Shown one piece after another: positions 15,658 through 21,895 of a stretch of 21,895 nt of DNA; position 1 is the stretch's first letter; every line of letters begins with the position of its first letter. The notes under the pieces are model-generated. The model saw only the letters and a list, made by a program, of their open reading frames with translations. It ran no database searches and was not told the origin of the DNA. Made by a program: the position numbers and the translations under genes. The DNA is from Anaerolineales bacterium UBA4826 (GTDB taxonomy: Bacteria; Chloroflexota; Anaerolineae; UBA4142). The stretch is taken from the NCBI GenBank assembly GCA_002400365.1, contig DHFK01000189.1:1-21895 (forward strand), given 5' to 3'.

Positions 15658-15894
15658 CTACTGCTTCCTTGTAAAGATCGTCCGCATGATGCCGGTCAGC
15701 GCGCACTCGCTGCACGATGGATCTTGGTTCGCGGTCAACGCCCACGGCTCGACGCGCGCTTCGAGTCCCATCGCCGCGTACAGTTCGAGATATTCCTGGA
15801 CGCGGTTTGGAAAGGTGGTGAACTGCCGCGTCCACCCCTGCGCGATGAGTTCCTTTTCCTTTGCCGCGATTTCGGCTTGCGTTAGCATTGGCAT
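15658..15894 (-). CDS. Small CxxC protein in the benzoyl-CoA reductase operon
   Basis: I do not recognise this 78-residue protein. It is soluble and has no signal peptide. After a helical N-terminus (LTQAEIAAKEKELIAQG) come an aromatic middle (WTRQFTTFPNRVQEYLELYA), GLEARVEPW, and a CxxC at residues 61 and 64 in DPSCSECALTG. The ATG lies two bases after the stop of the preceding ATPase gene and lacks a clear Shine-Dalgarno, so translation is probably coupled to it. A second ATG two codons later is possible. The pairing of GLEARVEP with a CxxC suggests a small metal- or redox-binding partner of the reductase or its activating ATPase; that is inference. Small uncharacterised genes are known in other bzd clusters. 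Confidence 0.75.
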   Translation of the reverse strand: MPMLTQAEIAAKEKELIAQGWTRQFTTFPNRVQEYLELYAAMGLEARVEPWALTANQDPSCSECALTGIMRTIFTRKQ

Positions 15895-15896
15895 CA

Positions 15897-16736
15897 CTAA
15901 TTTACGCCGGGACGACCCATTTTGCTGCTGCGATCTTCGAACTCGCCGTTTTTTCTTTTCTGGAGGCGCTGTTGCGCCAGGATCGCCGCGCCAACCGCCG
16001 CGGTGTACTGCACCAGATCGCCGGGCGGCACATTGACCTCGGCGCGCAATTTCTCGCTCACCACGCGCACCATCGTCTCGAACCGGAGAATGCCGCCGAC
16101 GAGCGTGAACTCGGGCTCCATCTGCACGCGCTTCATCAATTGCACCGAGCGATCCACCAGCGAGACCATCGCGCCGTGCATGATGTCGGCTGGCGTCGCG
16201 CCGGCGGACACGTGGTTGATCACTTCGGATTCGGCAAAGACCGCGCACACGCTCGAAATCGCGACCGGCTCTCTCGACGTCGCCACCAGCGGACCGATCT
16301 CTTCGACTTTATAACTCATATAGCGCGCGGTCTTTTCGACGAATGCGCCGGTCCCTGCCGCGCACTTGTCGTTCAGACGAAATGACTTGACCTTGCCCGT
16401 GTCCACCCGGCTTGCCTTCATCGTCTGCCCGCCGATGTCCAGCACCGTCTTGGTCTCCGGGAAAAAGAACGCCGCGCCGCGCGCTTGCGCGCTCAGGTCA
16501 GTCACCTGCAGATCGCGAAAGGGAACCTGGTAACGTCCATAGCCGGTGCTGACGATGTACTGCACGTGCCGCTCGCCCAATCCTGCTTGAGCCAGCGCGA
16601 GCCGATATGCTTTCAGCGCGGCGTCGGCGAGACGAAAACCGGTGTTGATCATTCCTCGGCCGACGATCCGGCCGTCCTCGCCAAAGATCGCGGCTTTGGT
16701 ATATGTAGAACCGACATCTATACCTGCGGTGTACAT
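15897..16736 (-). CDS. BcrA/BcrD/BadF/BadG-family ATPase, variant downstream copy
   Basis: This 279-residue ASKHA-fold ATPase belongs to the family that couples ATP hydrolysis to low-potential electron transfer into benzoyl-CoA reductase or 2-hydroxyacyl-CoA dehydratases. It has AGIDVGSTYTKAAIF at the N-terminus, [36 protein letters not shown] (Cys125) and SSVCAVFAESEV (Cys164), the two cysteines that bind a [4Fe-4S] cluster across the dimer. Two points differ from its neighbours: GGQD is GGQT, and the SCHARGA motif is SAQARGA. This suggests a specialised partner in a heterodimer. The ATG at 16734-16736 has AAAGG at about 10 bases. It follows the 266-residue ATPase after a 93-base repeat junction. 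Which reductase it serves is uncertain. Confidence 0.88.
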   Translation of the reverse strand: MYTAGIDVGSTYTKAAIFGEDGRIVGRGMINTGFRLADAALKAYRLALAQAGLGERHVQYIVSTGYGRYQVPFRDLQVTDLSAQARGAAFFFPETKTVLDIGGQTMKASRVDTGKVKSFRLNDKCAAGTGAFVEKTARYMSYKVEEIGPLVATSREPVAISSVCAVFAESEVINHVSAGATPADIMHGAMVSLVDRSVQLMKRVQMEPEFTLVGGILRFETMVRVVSEKLRAEVNVPPGDLVQYTAAVGAAILAQQRLQKRKNGEFEDRSSKMGRPGVN

Positions 16737-16756
16737 TTCACGATAACCTTTCTATT

Positions 16757-16829
16757 CATGCCGCAGAGAACACAGGGAAAAGAATAAAACGTAAAACGTA
16801 ATCTCTGTGCCCTCTGTGCCCTCTGTGGC
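16757..16829. repeat. TCTGTGCCC stutter and imperfect hairpin between two ATPase genes
   Basis: TCTGTGCCC-type words repeat three times at 16803-16827, and GCCGCAGAG at 16759-16767 can pair with CTCTGTGGC at the far end, with one mismatch in the arms. AAAACGT words at 16786-16799 resemble those at 4355-4400. The repeat ends at the stop of the upstream ATPase gene. Confidence 0.65.
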
Positions 16830-17630
16830 TTACGCCGTCGGCGCGCGGCTCGCGAGAATGCGATCCATCGCAAAGAGTGCGGCGCCGAGCGCGCCCATGT
16901 AATGCGATTCCTCGCTCACGTTGACCGGGAACCCCAGCAAATCGTTCATGACCTGCACCATGCCCTGGTTGCGCGTGACGCCGCCGGTAAAAGTCACTTC
17001 GGACTCGATGCCGACGCGGCGCAACAACGCCATCGAACGCGTGCCGATGGATTTATGCACGCCGAGCAAAATGTCTTCGATCTTTTTGCCCTTGCCCAAC
17101 CAGGACAACACTTCGGACTCGGCGAAGACGGTGCAGGTAGTGCTGATCGTCACCGCTTTCTCCGCGCGCAGCGCGGTCGGACCCAGTTCGGGCAGTGGAA
17201 TTTCGAGCGCAACGGCGGCGGCTTGCAAGAACCGCCCGGTACCCGCCGCGCACTTGTCGTTCATGCAAAAGTCCACCACTTCGCCGTTCGGTCGCACGCG
17301 AATCGCTTTCGTATCTTGCCCGCCCATATCGAGCACCGTGCGCGTGCCGGGGAACATGCGCACCGCGCCGCGCGCGTGACAACTGATTTCGGTAACCTGG
17401 GTATTGCCGAACGTGACCTTGTAGCGCCCATAGCCCGTGCCGACGATGTACTCGACTTCCTCGTCCGGGATGCCTCCATTTTTCAGCGCGGCTTGGAACG
17501 CCTTTTCCGCGGCGGTCACGACGTTCGCGCCCGTATCAATGATCGCGCGACCCACGATCTTGAGATCTTCGTCAACCACGATCGCTTTGGTCTGTGTGGA
17601 GCCGACATCAACTCCGGCTGCGTATGACAT
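16830..17630 (-). CDS. BcrA/BcrD/HgdC-family ATPase (reductase or dehydratase activator)
   Basis: This 266-residue ASKHA ATPase looks like acyl-CoA dehydratase/benzoyl-CoA reductase activators. In order: [18 protein letters not shown] (phosphate-binding loop), [47 protein letters not shown] with Cys127, [15 protein letters not shown] with Cys166, and [12 protein letters not shown]. The two cysteines stand at the positions I recall for component A (HgdC) of Acidaminococcus, where they ligate the intersubunit [4Fe-4S] cluster. The ATG at 17628-17630 has GGAG eight bases upstream. It lies downstream of bzdO across a hairpin junction and upstream of the variant ATPase, so the two could form the heterodimeric ATPase of BzdNO or serve another enzyme. 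Confidence 0.9.
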   Translation of the reverse strand: MSYAAGVDVGSTQTKAIVVDEDLKIVGRAIIDTGANVVTAAEKAFQAALKNGGIPDEEVEYIVGTGYGRYKVTFGNTQVTEISCHARGAVRMFPGTRTVLDMGGQDTKAIRVRPNGEVVDFCMNDKCAAGTGRFLQAAAVALEIPLPELGPTALRAEKAVTISTTCTVFAESEVLSWLGKGKKIEDILLGVHKSIGTRSMALLRRVGIESEVTFTGGVTRNQGMVQVMNDLLGFPVNVSEESHYMGALGAALFAMDRILASRAPTA

Positions 17631-17651
17631 GAGTTAAACTCCGTATTGCGG

Positions 17652-17689
17652 ATTGCGTGGCGCGTGAAACGGAATACGCACCACGCAAT
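17652..17689. repeat. Hairpin with ACGCACCACGCAAT arms downstream of bzdO
   Basis: Arms 17652-17665 and 17676-17689 pair over 14 positions with one mismatch, which becomes a G-U wobble in minus-strand RNA, around a 10-base loop. The 17-base word ACGCACCACGCAATACG (17676-17692) recurs exactly at 21507-21523 downstream of the partial BzdP-like gene. Confidence 0.85.
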
Positions 17690-17694
17690 ACGAT

Positions 17695-18981
17695 TCAGGC
17701 TGCATGTAACTTTCGCGTCGCCAATCCCTCGAAGAACGCGTCAATGCGATTCTTCATCTGCGCTTCGGAGACGACGCGCTTGTCCATCATATCGGATTCG
17801 ATAAAGAGCGTTGCCACATCGCGCGCGGCCATGACCGCGCGGCGATTGTCGGCCAGCCCGGTGGAAACGGTGCGGCACGATTTGATCGGGTGATAGACGA
17901 TGCCATCCACGTGGTACTGATCTATTCCTTCGACGAGCCAGTCGTTCTGGAAGAACATTGCGTCCATCGCGTGCCGCACGGTGATCAGGATGCCTTCCGC
18001 CAGACTCTCCAGCGGACGATTCAAAGCGTACTCGTATCCGAGGTTCAATCCGCCCGCCGCGAACTCCAGGTAGGTCGAGGCGACGAACGCCCCGCCCCAT
18101 TCGGAGAAGAGTTCGTAGAACCGGCGAAAGATCGGGTAGCAGGGAACGCCCACAAAGGTCAGGCGATACTTTTCTTCGGACAACGTGCCGATGTGGTGCG
18201 CGGACTTGTACTCCATTTCCTGCACCAGGTCTTGAAAGTACTTTGCCCCCTCGGGACTGCCGCGCAGCGCGTTCGCCACGCCCAAATAGATCGTTCCTTC
18301 GTTGAGCGCGTTGAAGGGCGCTGGCTTGGACTTGTTCAACTCCAAGACGCGCCGCCACGCGACGCTCATCGCGTTGGTGTGCCGCATCGCCTCGCGCAAT
18401 CTGTCAACGTCGAATTTTTTCCCGGTGATTTGCTCACAGGCGGTAATCAATTCGCGGAGTTGATACTCGACATACTGGCGATCGTGTTCAAAATCCGGAT
18501 CGCCCGCCCAGGTCTGTCCGCGCGCGTTGCGGGAGCCGGGCACGTCAACGGTTAGCACGCGGGTGTTGTAGAGGCGCTCCCAGATTTCGCCCCACTTTAA
18601 GTATGTGTTGCACGCGTTCGTCAGCAGCGCCAGCGTGGGCTTTGGGATCTTGCCCATCGGATGTTCGCCGCCGCGCAATTGCACGCCGACATCCGCTTTG
18701 ACGTAGCCGCAAATGTCCGGCGAATAGCCGTAATCTTCGGCGACATTCAAGTACTCGTGCGCGACGCGGCGCACCGCAGTTTGCAGCGAATTGATTTCGG
18801 GGAAAACCAGGTTGAAATCGAATACGCGCAAGATTTCCGCGATGCTTCCCATCACAAAGACGTACGCCGTATGCTCGCCGCGCTCGGCGGCGCCGGTCAA
18901 GTTCTTGAACCATTCGCGGAACAGCCGCGCGCCTTCCGCCGCGCCGCGTCCCACGATTTGTCCGTCTATTTTGTCGGTCAT
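17695..18981 (-). CDS. bzdO: Benzoyl-CoA reductase, Bzd-type, O subunit
   Basis: This 428-residue protein is one of the two catalytic subunits of class I benzoyl-CoA reductase (BcrB-equivalent), which with BzdN binds benzoyl-CoA and a [4Fe-4S] cluster and reduces the ring to a cyclohexadiene with ATP-driven electrons. It belongs to the 2-hydroxyglutaryl-CoA dehydratase D-component superfamily. Seen are VFVMGSIAEILRVFDFN, LLTNACNTYLKWG (cysteine), TFVGVPCYPIFRRFYE (cysteine), the C-terminal YHPIKSCRTVSTG, and a long helical end. Length fits the Bzd O family (about 430). The ATG at 18979-18981 is preferred, with GGAGAG upstream; an ATG 15 codons earlier lies in junction sequence. It follows bzdN by 55 bases. 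Activity on substituted benzoyl-CoAs is possible. Confidence 0.9.
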   Translation of the reverse strand: MTDKIDGQIVGRGAAEGARLFREWFKNLTGAAERGEHTAYVFVMGSIAEILRVFDFNLVFPEINSLQTAVRRVAHEYLNVAEDYGYSPDICGYVKADVGVQLRGGEHPMGKIPKPTLALLTNACNTYLKWGEIWERLYNTRVLTVDVPGSRNARGQTWAGDPDFEHDRQYVEYQLRELITACEQITGKKFDVDRLREAMRHTNAMSVAWRRVLELNKSKPAPFNALNEGTIYLGVANALRGSPEGAKYFQDLVQEMEYKSAHHIGTLSEEKYRLTFVGVPCYPIFRRFYELFSEWGGAFVASTYLEFAAGGLNLGYEYALNRPLESLAEGILITVRHAMDAMFFQNDWLVEGIDQYHVDGIVYHPIKSCRTVSTGLADNRRAVMAARDVATLFIESDMMDKRVVSEAQMKNRIDAFFEGLATRKLHAA

Positions 18982-19036
18982 TTCATTCTCTCCAAGTGAC
19001 GGGTGACGTGAGGTTTTCCGCGCCACGCGCCACGCG

Positions 19037-20197
19037 TCACTCGAACAGGATATTCTCGACGAACGTTTCCAACTGTATCTGGATGTGGTCGAACGTCGTC
19101 ATCTTTTCTTCGAACTCGCTGATAAAGTACGGGATGCCCGCTGCATCAAACGCCTTGCTGTACGCGACTTGCTCGTCAAGCCCGGGCTCGCACATCTTGG
19201 CGGCAGTGATGATCGCGGCTTGCGCGTTCGAGTTCTTGACGCGTTGCAGCAGCATTTGTTCTTTCGGCTTGCGCAAATCGTGCTGCACCGGACTGTACGA
19301 GGAATCGTTGACGTACGCGTTCGCCAGATTCAACAGTGGAGCGCCGCTGGTCGGCACGTCGTTCAAAATCCAGCGCAAGCCGATGAGGAGGTCGTCGTCC
19401 ACGACGTAGCACGACTGCCCAATCACGCGCAGCAGGTCGAGGGGCGGCTGCTCGCAAAAGCCGCCTTCGAACACGACGCGAATCTTGTCCTGCTTCTTCG
19501 CCACGCGGTTTTGGATTTGCGGTAGAACCTGGTGCAGGATTGCGTTGTGTTCTTCACGCGGCAGCACGCCGCCGACGTTCACCAGCACGTATGCCTCGTC
19601 AACCGAAAGCAACCACGGAGTCTCGCGCTTGATCGCGTATACCTGGTGCAGCAAGCGGCGATTCTCGTTGAAAACGGCGATCGAACGACGCAGGTCATCG
19701 TCGGACACTGGTTTACCTGCAACCTCTTCGATCTTACGGCGGAGGCGATCGTATTCATCGCGCAGGTACTGCGCGGCGTAGGCAGAGTTGGCGTTTTGCG
19801 GGAGATAGAGGATTTGCGCGGGGTATTTGAAATTGCGGCCCCAAACTCCCGCGAGGTTGCGCGCTACATCACAGATGGGGTGCGTGACGAACATATCGAG
19901 GTCGAGCGTGCCGGTCAGGCACAACTCGAGCGAACTGCGAATGATCGAGCAGAGGTACGACCCAAAGTGCGCGTCGGCGCGCTTGCGCTCCATGCCCGCG
20001 CCGCGCAATTTCACCGGCAACATTCCCGCCGCGTGCGCGATCTCTTCGGGAAAGTAGACCTGAAAGTGTCCCAGGATTTTGCCGCCGGCTTCGCGCCAGC
20101 GGCGAACGGTGGGAAAACTTGTATCTTCGACGAGGTCCCGGCACAGCATCAGGACATCGTCCAGCGGCTTGCCTTGCCAACCTTCGAGAACGTTCAT
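19037..20197 (-). CDS. bzdN: Benzoyl-CoA reductase, Bzd-type, N subunit
   Basis: This 386-residue protein is the BcrC-equivalent catalytic subunit, partner of BzdO. The family pattern includes KILGHFQVYFPEEIAHAAGM near residues 40-60, SYLCSIIRSSLELCLTG (two cysteines), the THPICDVARNLAGVW segment, VVFEGGFCEQPPLDLLRVI, and a C-terminal KMCEPGLDEQVAYSKAF with GIPYFISEFEEKM. These cysteines and the overall fold match 2-hydroxyacyl-CoA dehydratase-type [4Fe-4S] subunits. Length matches BzdN (about 380). The ATG at 20195-20197 has a strong GGAGGAGGA. A good sigma70-like promoter lies 37-65 bases upstream (20234-20262), so bzdNO may be transcribed separately from the upstream ATPase-ferredoxin genes. 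Confidence 0.9.
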   Translation of the reverse strand: MNVLEGWQGKPLDDVLMLCRDLVEDTSFPTVRRWREAGGKILGHFQVYFPEEIAHAAGMLPVKLRGAGMERKRADAHFGSYLCSIIRSSLELCLTGTLDLDMFVTHPICDVARNLAGVWGRNFKYPAQILYLPQNANSAYAAQYLRDEYDRLRRKIEEVAGKPVSDDDLRRSIAVFNENRRLLHQVYAIKRETPWLLSVDEAYVLVNVGGVLPREEHNAILHQVLPQIQNRVAKKQDKIRVVFEGGFCEQPPLDLLRVIGQSCYVVDDDLLIGLRWILNDVPTSGAPLLNLANAYVNDSSYSPVQHDLRKPKEQMLLQRVKNSNAQAAIITAAKMCEPGLDEQVAYSKAFDAAGIPYFISEFEEKMTTFDHIQIQLETFVENILFE

Positions 20198-20233
20198 AGT
20201 TCCTCCTCCTCAACTGGAGGCGATACGTGGCGC

Positions 20234-20262
20234 ATTATCACGCTTTTCTCCTCCTTTGGCAA
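20234..20262 (-). promoter_or_regulatory. Candidate sigma70-like promoter for bzdNO
   Basis: On the minus strand TTGCCA (20257-20262) and GATAAT (20234-20239) are separated by exactly 17 bases; each matches five of six consensus positions. A transcript would start near 20227, giving a leader of about 30 bases with a strong Shine-Dalgarno before bzdN. The same stretch holds an AAGGAGGAG and a possible 15-codon leader frame, so an alternative reading exists. Confidence 0.55.
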
Positions 20263-20291
20263 ATTCATCACCAGTCTTGCGGCGATTCCCT

Positions 20292-20323
20292 GTGAGGCGT
20301 GAAACGTAGAGTTCACGCCTCAC
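20292..20323. repeat. 12-bp perfect hairpin downstream of the ferredoxin gene
   Basis: Arms GTGAGGCGTGAA (20292-20303) and its exact complement (20312-20323) flank an eight-base loop, 19 bases after the ferredoxin stop. No T-run follows on the minus strand. It could be an RNA-processing or partial termination element before the bzdN promoter. Confidence 0.8.
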
Positions 20324-20341
20324 GGTTTACGCTTTACGTTC

Positions 20342-20629
20342 TCACCACGAGTGCGCAATCGCGCCCGGCTTACACGCGGTTACGCACCGCAGCGCGCGCG
20401 CGGCGCTCGCGGGCTTGCATGGCGCGCAATCGTACTTGATGCGCTTGCGATTCGCATCCTTCACCACGACAATTTTCGTTGCGGCGAGCGGAGCGTATTC
20501 ATTGTCGCGTAGTTCGAGAATGTGCGCGCGGCACGCCGGCACGCAAGCGCCGCAGCCATTACACTTGTCCGTGTCCAGCATGATATAGTATTCGCCCGAG
20601 CCGTCGGTGTAGCCGAAGTTTGCTATCAC
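20342..20629 (-). CDS. 2[4Fe-4S] ferredoxin, probable electron donor to benzoyl-CoA reductase
   Basis: This 95-residue ferredoxin has eight cysteines in two groups: Cys23, 26, 29 and 33 (CNGCGACVPAC) and Cys68, 71, 82 and 86, where the second group is CxxC, ten residues, then CxxxC. The insertion between the second and third cysteines recalls Allochromatium-type ferredoxins (usually eight residues), the type reported to feed benzoyl-CoA reductase in Thauera. In Azoarcus a ferredoxin gene (bzdM) accompanies bzdNOPQ. The start is a GTG at 20627-20629, which overlaps the bzdQ stop as GTGA and has AGGAG five bases upstream; an internal ATG at codon 17 lacks a Shine-Dalgarno. Electrons probably come from a 2-oxoacid oxidoreductase such as IorAB, by inference. 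Confidence 0.88.
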   Translation of the reverse strand: MIANFGYTDGSGEYYIMLDTDKCNGCGACVPACRAHILELRDNEYAPLAATKIVVVKDANRKRIKYDCAPCKPASAARALRCVTACKPGAIAHSW

Positions 20630-21492
20630 TTCTTCTCCTGCTCGGCAATCGCTTTCCCAAGCAACGCCGCGCCCACCGCGCCGGCGATCTGCGTATCGAA
20701 CGTGGGTTTGATCGCCTGAACGCCCAGTTCTTTTTCAAGCCGCGTCACAACGCCGACGTTCTTGGCGATGCCGCCCGTGATCGCAAAGTCCTTTTGGATG
20801 CTGATGCGTTCCAACAGCGTACAGACGCGGTGCGCCATCGCGTTGCAGTACGCGGCAAGTACGGCGTTCTTGCGCCAGCCCTTGCGCAACAAGCCGACTG
20901 CTTCCGACTTGGCAAACACGACGCAGGTGGACGATACCGGTTCTGGTTCCTTGTCAACCTGAAGCGACAACTCGCCCAGTTGCTCAATCGGCACCTGCAT
21001 CAGGTCGGCGAAGACTTCCATGCCGCGCCCGGTGCCCGCCGCGCACTTGTCGTTCATCACGAACGCCGTGACCTTGCCGCGCTCGTCGCAACTGATCGCT
21101 TTGCAGTCCTGCCCGCCCATATCGAGCACGGTGCGCACGGACGGACCGTAGAGATAATTCGCGCCGCGCGCGTGGCACGCGATCTCGGTGATCGTCTTGT
21201 GCGCGAACGGAACGTTGACGCGCCCGTAGCCGGTACCGACGATGTAATGGATCTTGTCGAGCGTGAGATCGCTGTCTTGCAGCGCCCAGTTCATCGCCTT
21301 GCGCGCGCTGTCCGGGCTGTCCGAGCCGGTGCGCATGTTGGCGTACGCGTAAATCTCGCCATCCACCATCACGACCGCCTGCGTGCTCACCGACCCAACG
21401 TCCACGCCGCCGGTAATGATTTTCCCATCCGTCCACGAAATATCCGGCGCGCGCCAAGTGTATTCTTTCCAGCGCCAAAATTCCTGCGCCAT
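20626..21492 (-). CDS. bzdQ: Benzoyl-CoA reductase, Bzd-type, Q subunit (ATPase)
   Basis: This 288-residue ASKHA ATPase matches the Bzd Q subunit as I recall it: an N-terminal WRWKEYTWRAP extension, then [90 protein letters not shown] (Cys150) and SSTCVVFAKSEAVGLL (Cys190), ending near GAALLGKAI. The two cysteines should hold the bridging [4Fe-4S] cluster of the ATPase dimer that drives electrons into BzdNO. Length fits (about 290-300). The ATG at 21490-21492 has only a weak Shine-Dalgarno. It is coupled by a four-base overlap to the ferredoxin gene and preceded by a hairpin and the partial ATPase gene. Confidence 0.9.
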   Translation of the reverse strand: MAQEFWRWKEYTWRAPDISWTDGKIITGGVDVGSVSTQAVVMVDGEIYAYANMRTGSDSPDSARKAMNWALQDSDLTLDKIHYIVGTGYGRVNVPFAHKTITEIACHARGANYLYGPSVRTVLDMGGQDCKAISCDERGKVTAFVMNDKCAAGTGRGMEVFADLMQVPIEQLGELSLQVDKEPEPVSSTCVVFAKSEAVGLLRKGWRKNAVLAAYCNAMAHRVCTLLERISIQKDFAITGGIAKNVGVVTRLEKELGVQAIKPTFDTQIAGAVGAALLGKAIAEQEKK

Positions 21493-21506
21493 GCTGTCTT
21501 CATTTC

Positions 21507-21545
21507 ACGCACCACGCAATACGTGGTTTGTGTTGCGTGGTGCGT
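21507..21545. repeat. 13-bp hairpin between the BzdP-like and bzdQ genes
   Basis: Perfect arms ACGCACCACGCAA (21507-21519) and its complement (21533-21545) enclose a 13-base loop, nine bases after the upstream stop. The word at 21507-21523 is identical to 17676-17692, linking two junctions that both follow reductase subunit genes. Confidence 0.85.
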
Positions 21546-21553
21546 ATTTCGTC

Positions 21554-21895
21554 TTACGAGTTTTGCTTCGCGAGCAACGCTGCCCCGAGTGCGCCGACAA
21601 ATTCCGGATCGGCGGGAACGAGCACATCGGTTTCTAGTCCGCGCTCGAGCGCAGCGTGAAAACCAACATTGTGCGCGACGCCGCCGCTCAACGCGATATC
21701 CTTTGCGACGCCAACCCGGCGCGCCATCGAGATGATGCGGCTAGCGATTGCGTCGTGCACCGCGCGGACGATGTCCGGTTTGGGCGTCTTGGCATGGATC
21801 AGCGAGACCACTTCGGATTCGGCAAAGACGGTGCATTGCGCGTTCATCGGCACCGCCGTTGTGGATTTGAGCGACAATTCGCCCATCTCTTCGAC
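21554..21895 (-). CDS. Benzoyl-CoA reductase ATPase subunit, BzdP-like (partial, cut by window edge)
   Basis: Only the last 113 residues are present; the N-terminal half lies beyond 21895. The visible part has [17 protein letters not shown] (the second cluster cysteine), the PKPDIVRAVHDAIASRI helix, VAKDIALSGGVAHNVG and the terminal EFVGALGAALLAKQ, all typical of the C-terminal half of BcrA/BcrD/Bzd ATPases. Its position directly before bzdQ suggests that it is BzdP, the other ATPase of the heterodimer, but the missing half prevents a firm choice between a short BzdP-type and a longer BcrA-type protein. The frame is open through the window edge in the same register. It ends nine bases before the hairpin preceding bzdQ. 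Confidence 0.8.
   Translation of the reverse strand, partial: VEEMGELSLKSTTAVPMNAQCTVFAESEVVSLIHAKTPKPDIVRAVHDAIASRIISMARRVGVAKDIALSGGVAHNVGFHAALERGLETDVLVPADPEFVGALGAALLAKQNS

Noticed and set aside
15658..16248. 196-residue version of the small CxxC protein extending into the ATPase gene
   Set aside because: The upstream part is an Arg-rich out-of-frame reading of the ATPase gene; the ATG at 15892-15894, right after the ATPase stop, is the sensible start.

Overview
The window holds about 22 kb of tightly packed genes, all transcribed from the minus strand, so the first genes of the locus lie at the high-coordinate end. Base composition is GC-rich. The solute-binding lipoprotein has a long Pro/Thr-rich linker after its lipobox, a style common in Chloroflexota (Anaerolineae and relatives). 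I therefore suggest an anaerobic Chloroflexota-like bacterium, as an inference with moderate confidence. No rRNA, tRNA, CRISPR array, transposase or phage gene was found.

Region 1 (21895 to about 15658) is an ATP-dependent (class I) benzoyl-CoA reductase locus of the Bzd type. In transcription order it has an ATPase subunit cut by the window edge (BzdP-like), a BzdQ-like ATPase, a 2[4Fe-4S] ferredoxin, the catalytic pair BzdN and BzdO, two more ATPases of the same superfamily, and a small CxxC protein. Four ATPase genes around one visible catalytic pair is more than a single reductase needs.

Region 2 (about 15637 to 14028) is a translationally coupled pair: a short-chain dehydrogenase resembling BadH and a TIM-barrel metal-dependent hydrolase. 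They plausibly act on ring-reduction intermediates or a related aromatic or alicyclic acid.

Region 3 (13923 to 24) has two parallel modules, each in the order iorA, inserted gene, iorB, paaK. The upstream module (iorA2, PaaI-like thioesterase, iorB2, paaK2) is followed by a complete Liv-type ABC importer (livK, livH, livM, livG, livF). The second module follows (iorA1, four-helix-bundle gene, iorB1, paaK1). IorAB interconverts arylpyruvates and arylacetyl-CoA with ferredoxin, PaaK makes arylacetyl-CoA from the acids, and the importer probably brings in amino acids or aromatic acids.

Taken together, the locus looks like an anaerobic aromatic amino-acid or aromatic-acid module: uptake, CoA activation, ferredoxin-linked 2-oxoacid oxidation and benzoyl-CoA ring reduction. 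An attractive but unproven link is that IorAB reduces the ferredoxin that drives the reductase.

The second notable layer is non-coding. Most gene junctions of more than about 45 bases carry short stuttering direct repeats or strong hairpins, several sharing exact 17-base words between distant junctions. The four-helix-bundle gene sits between inverted copies of one such repeat, like a small inserted cassette. No stretch without a gene exceeds 300 bases; the longest is 9473-9731.
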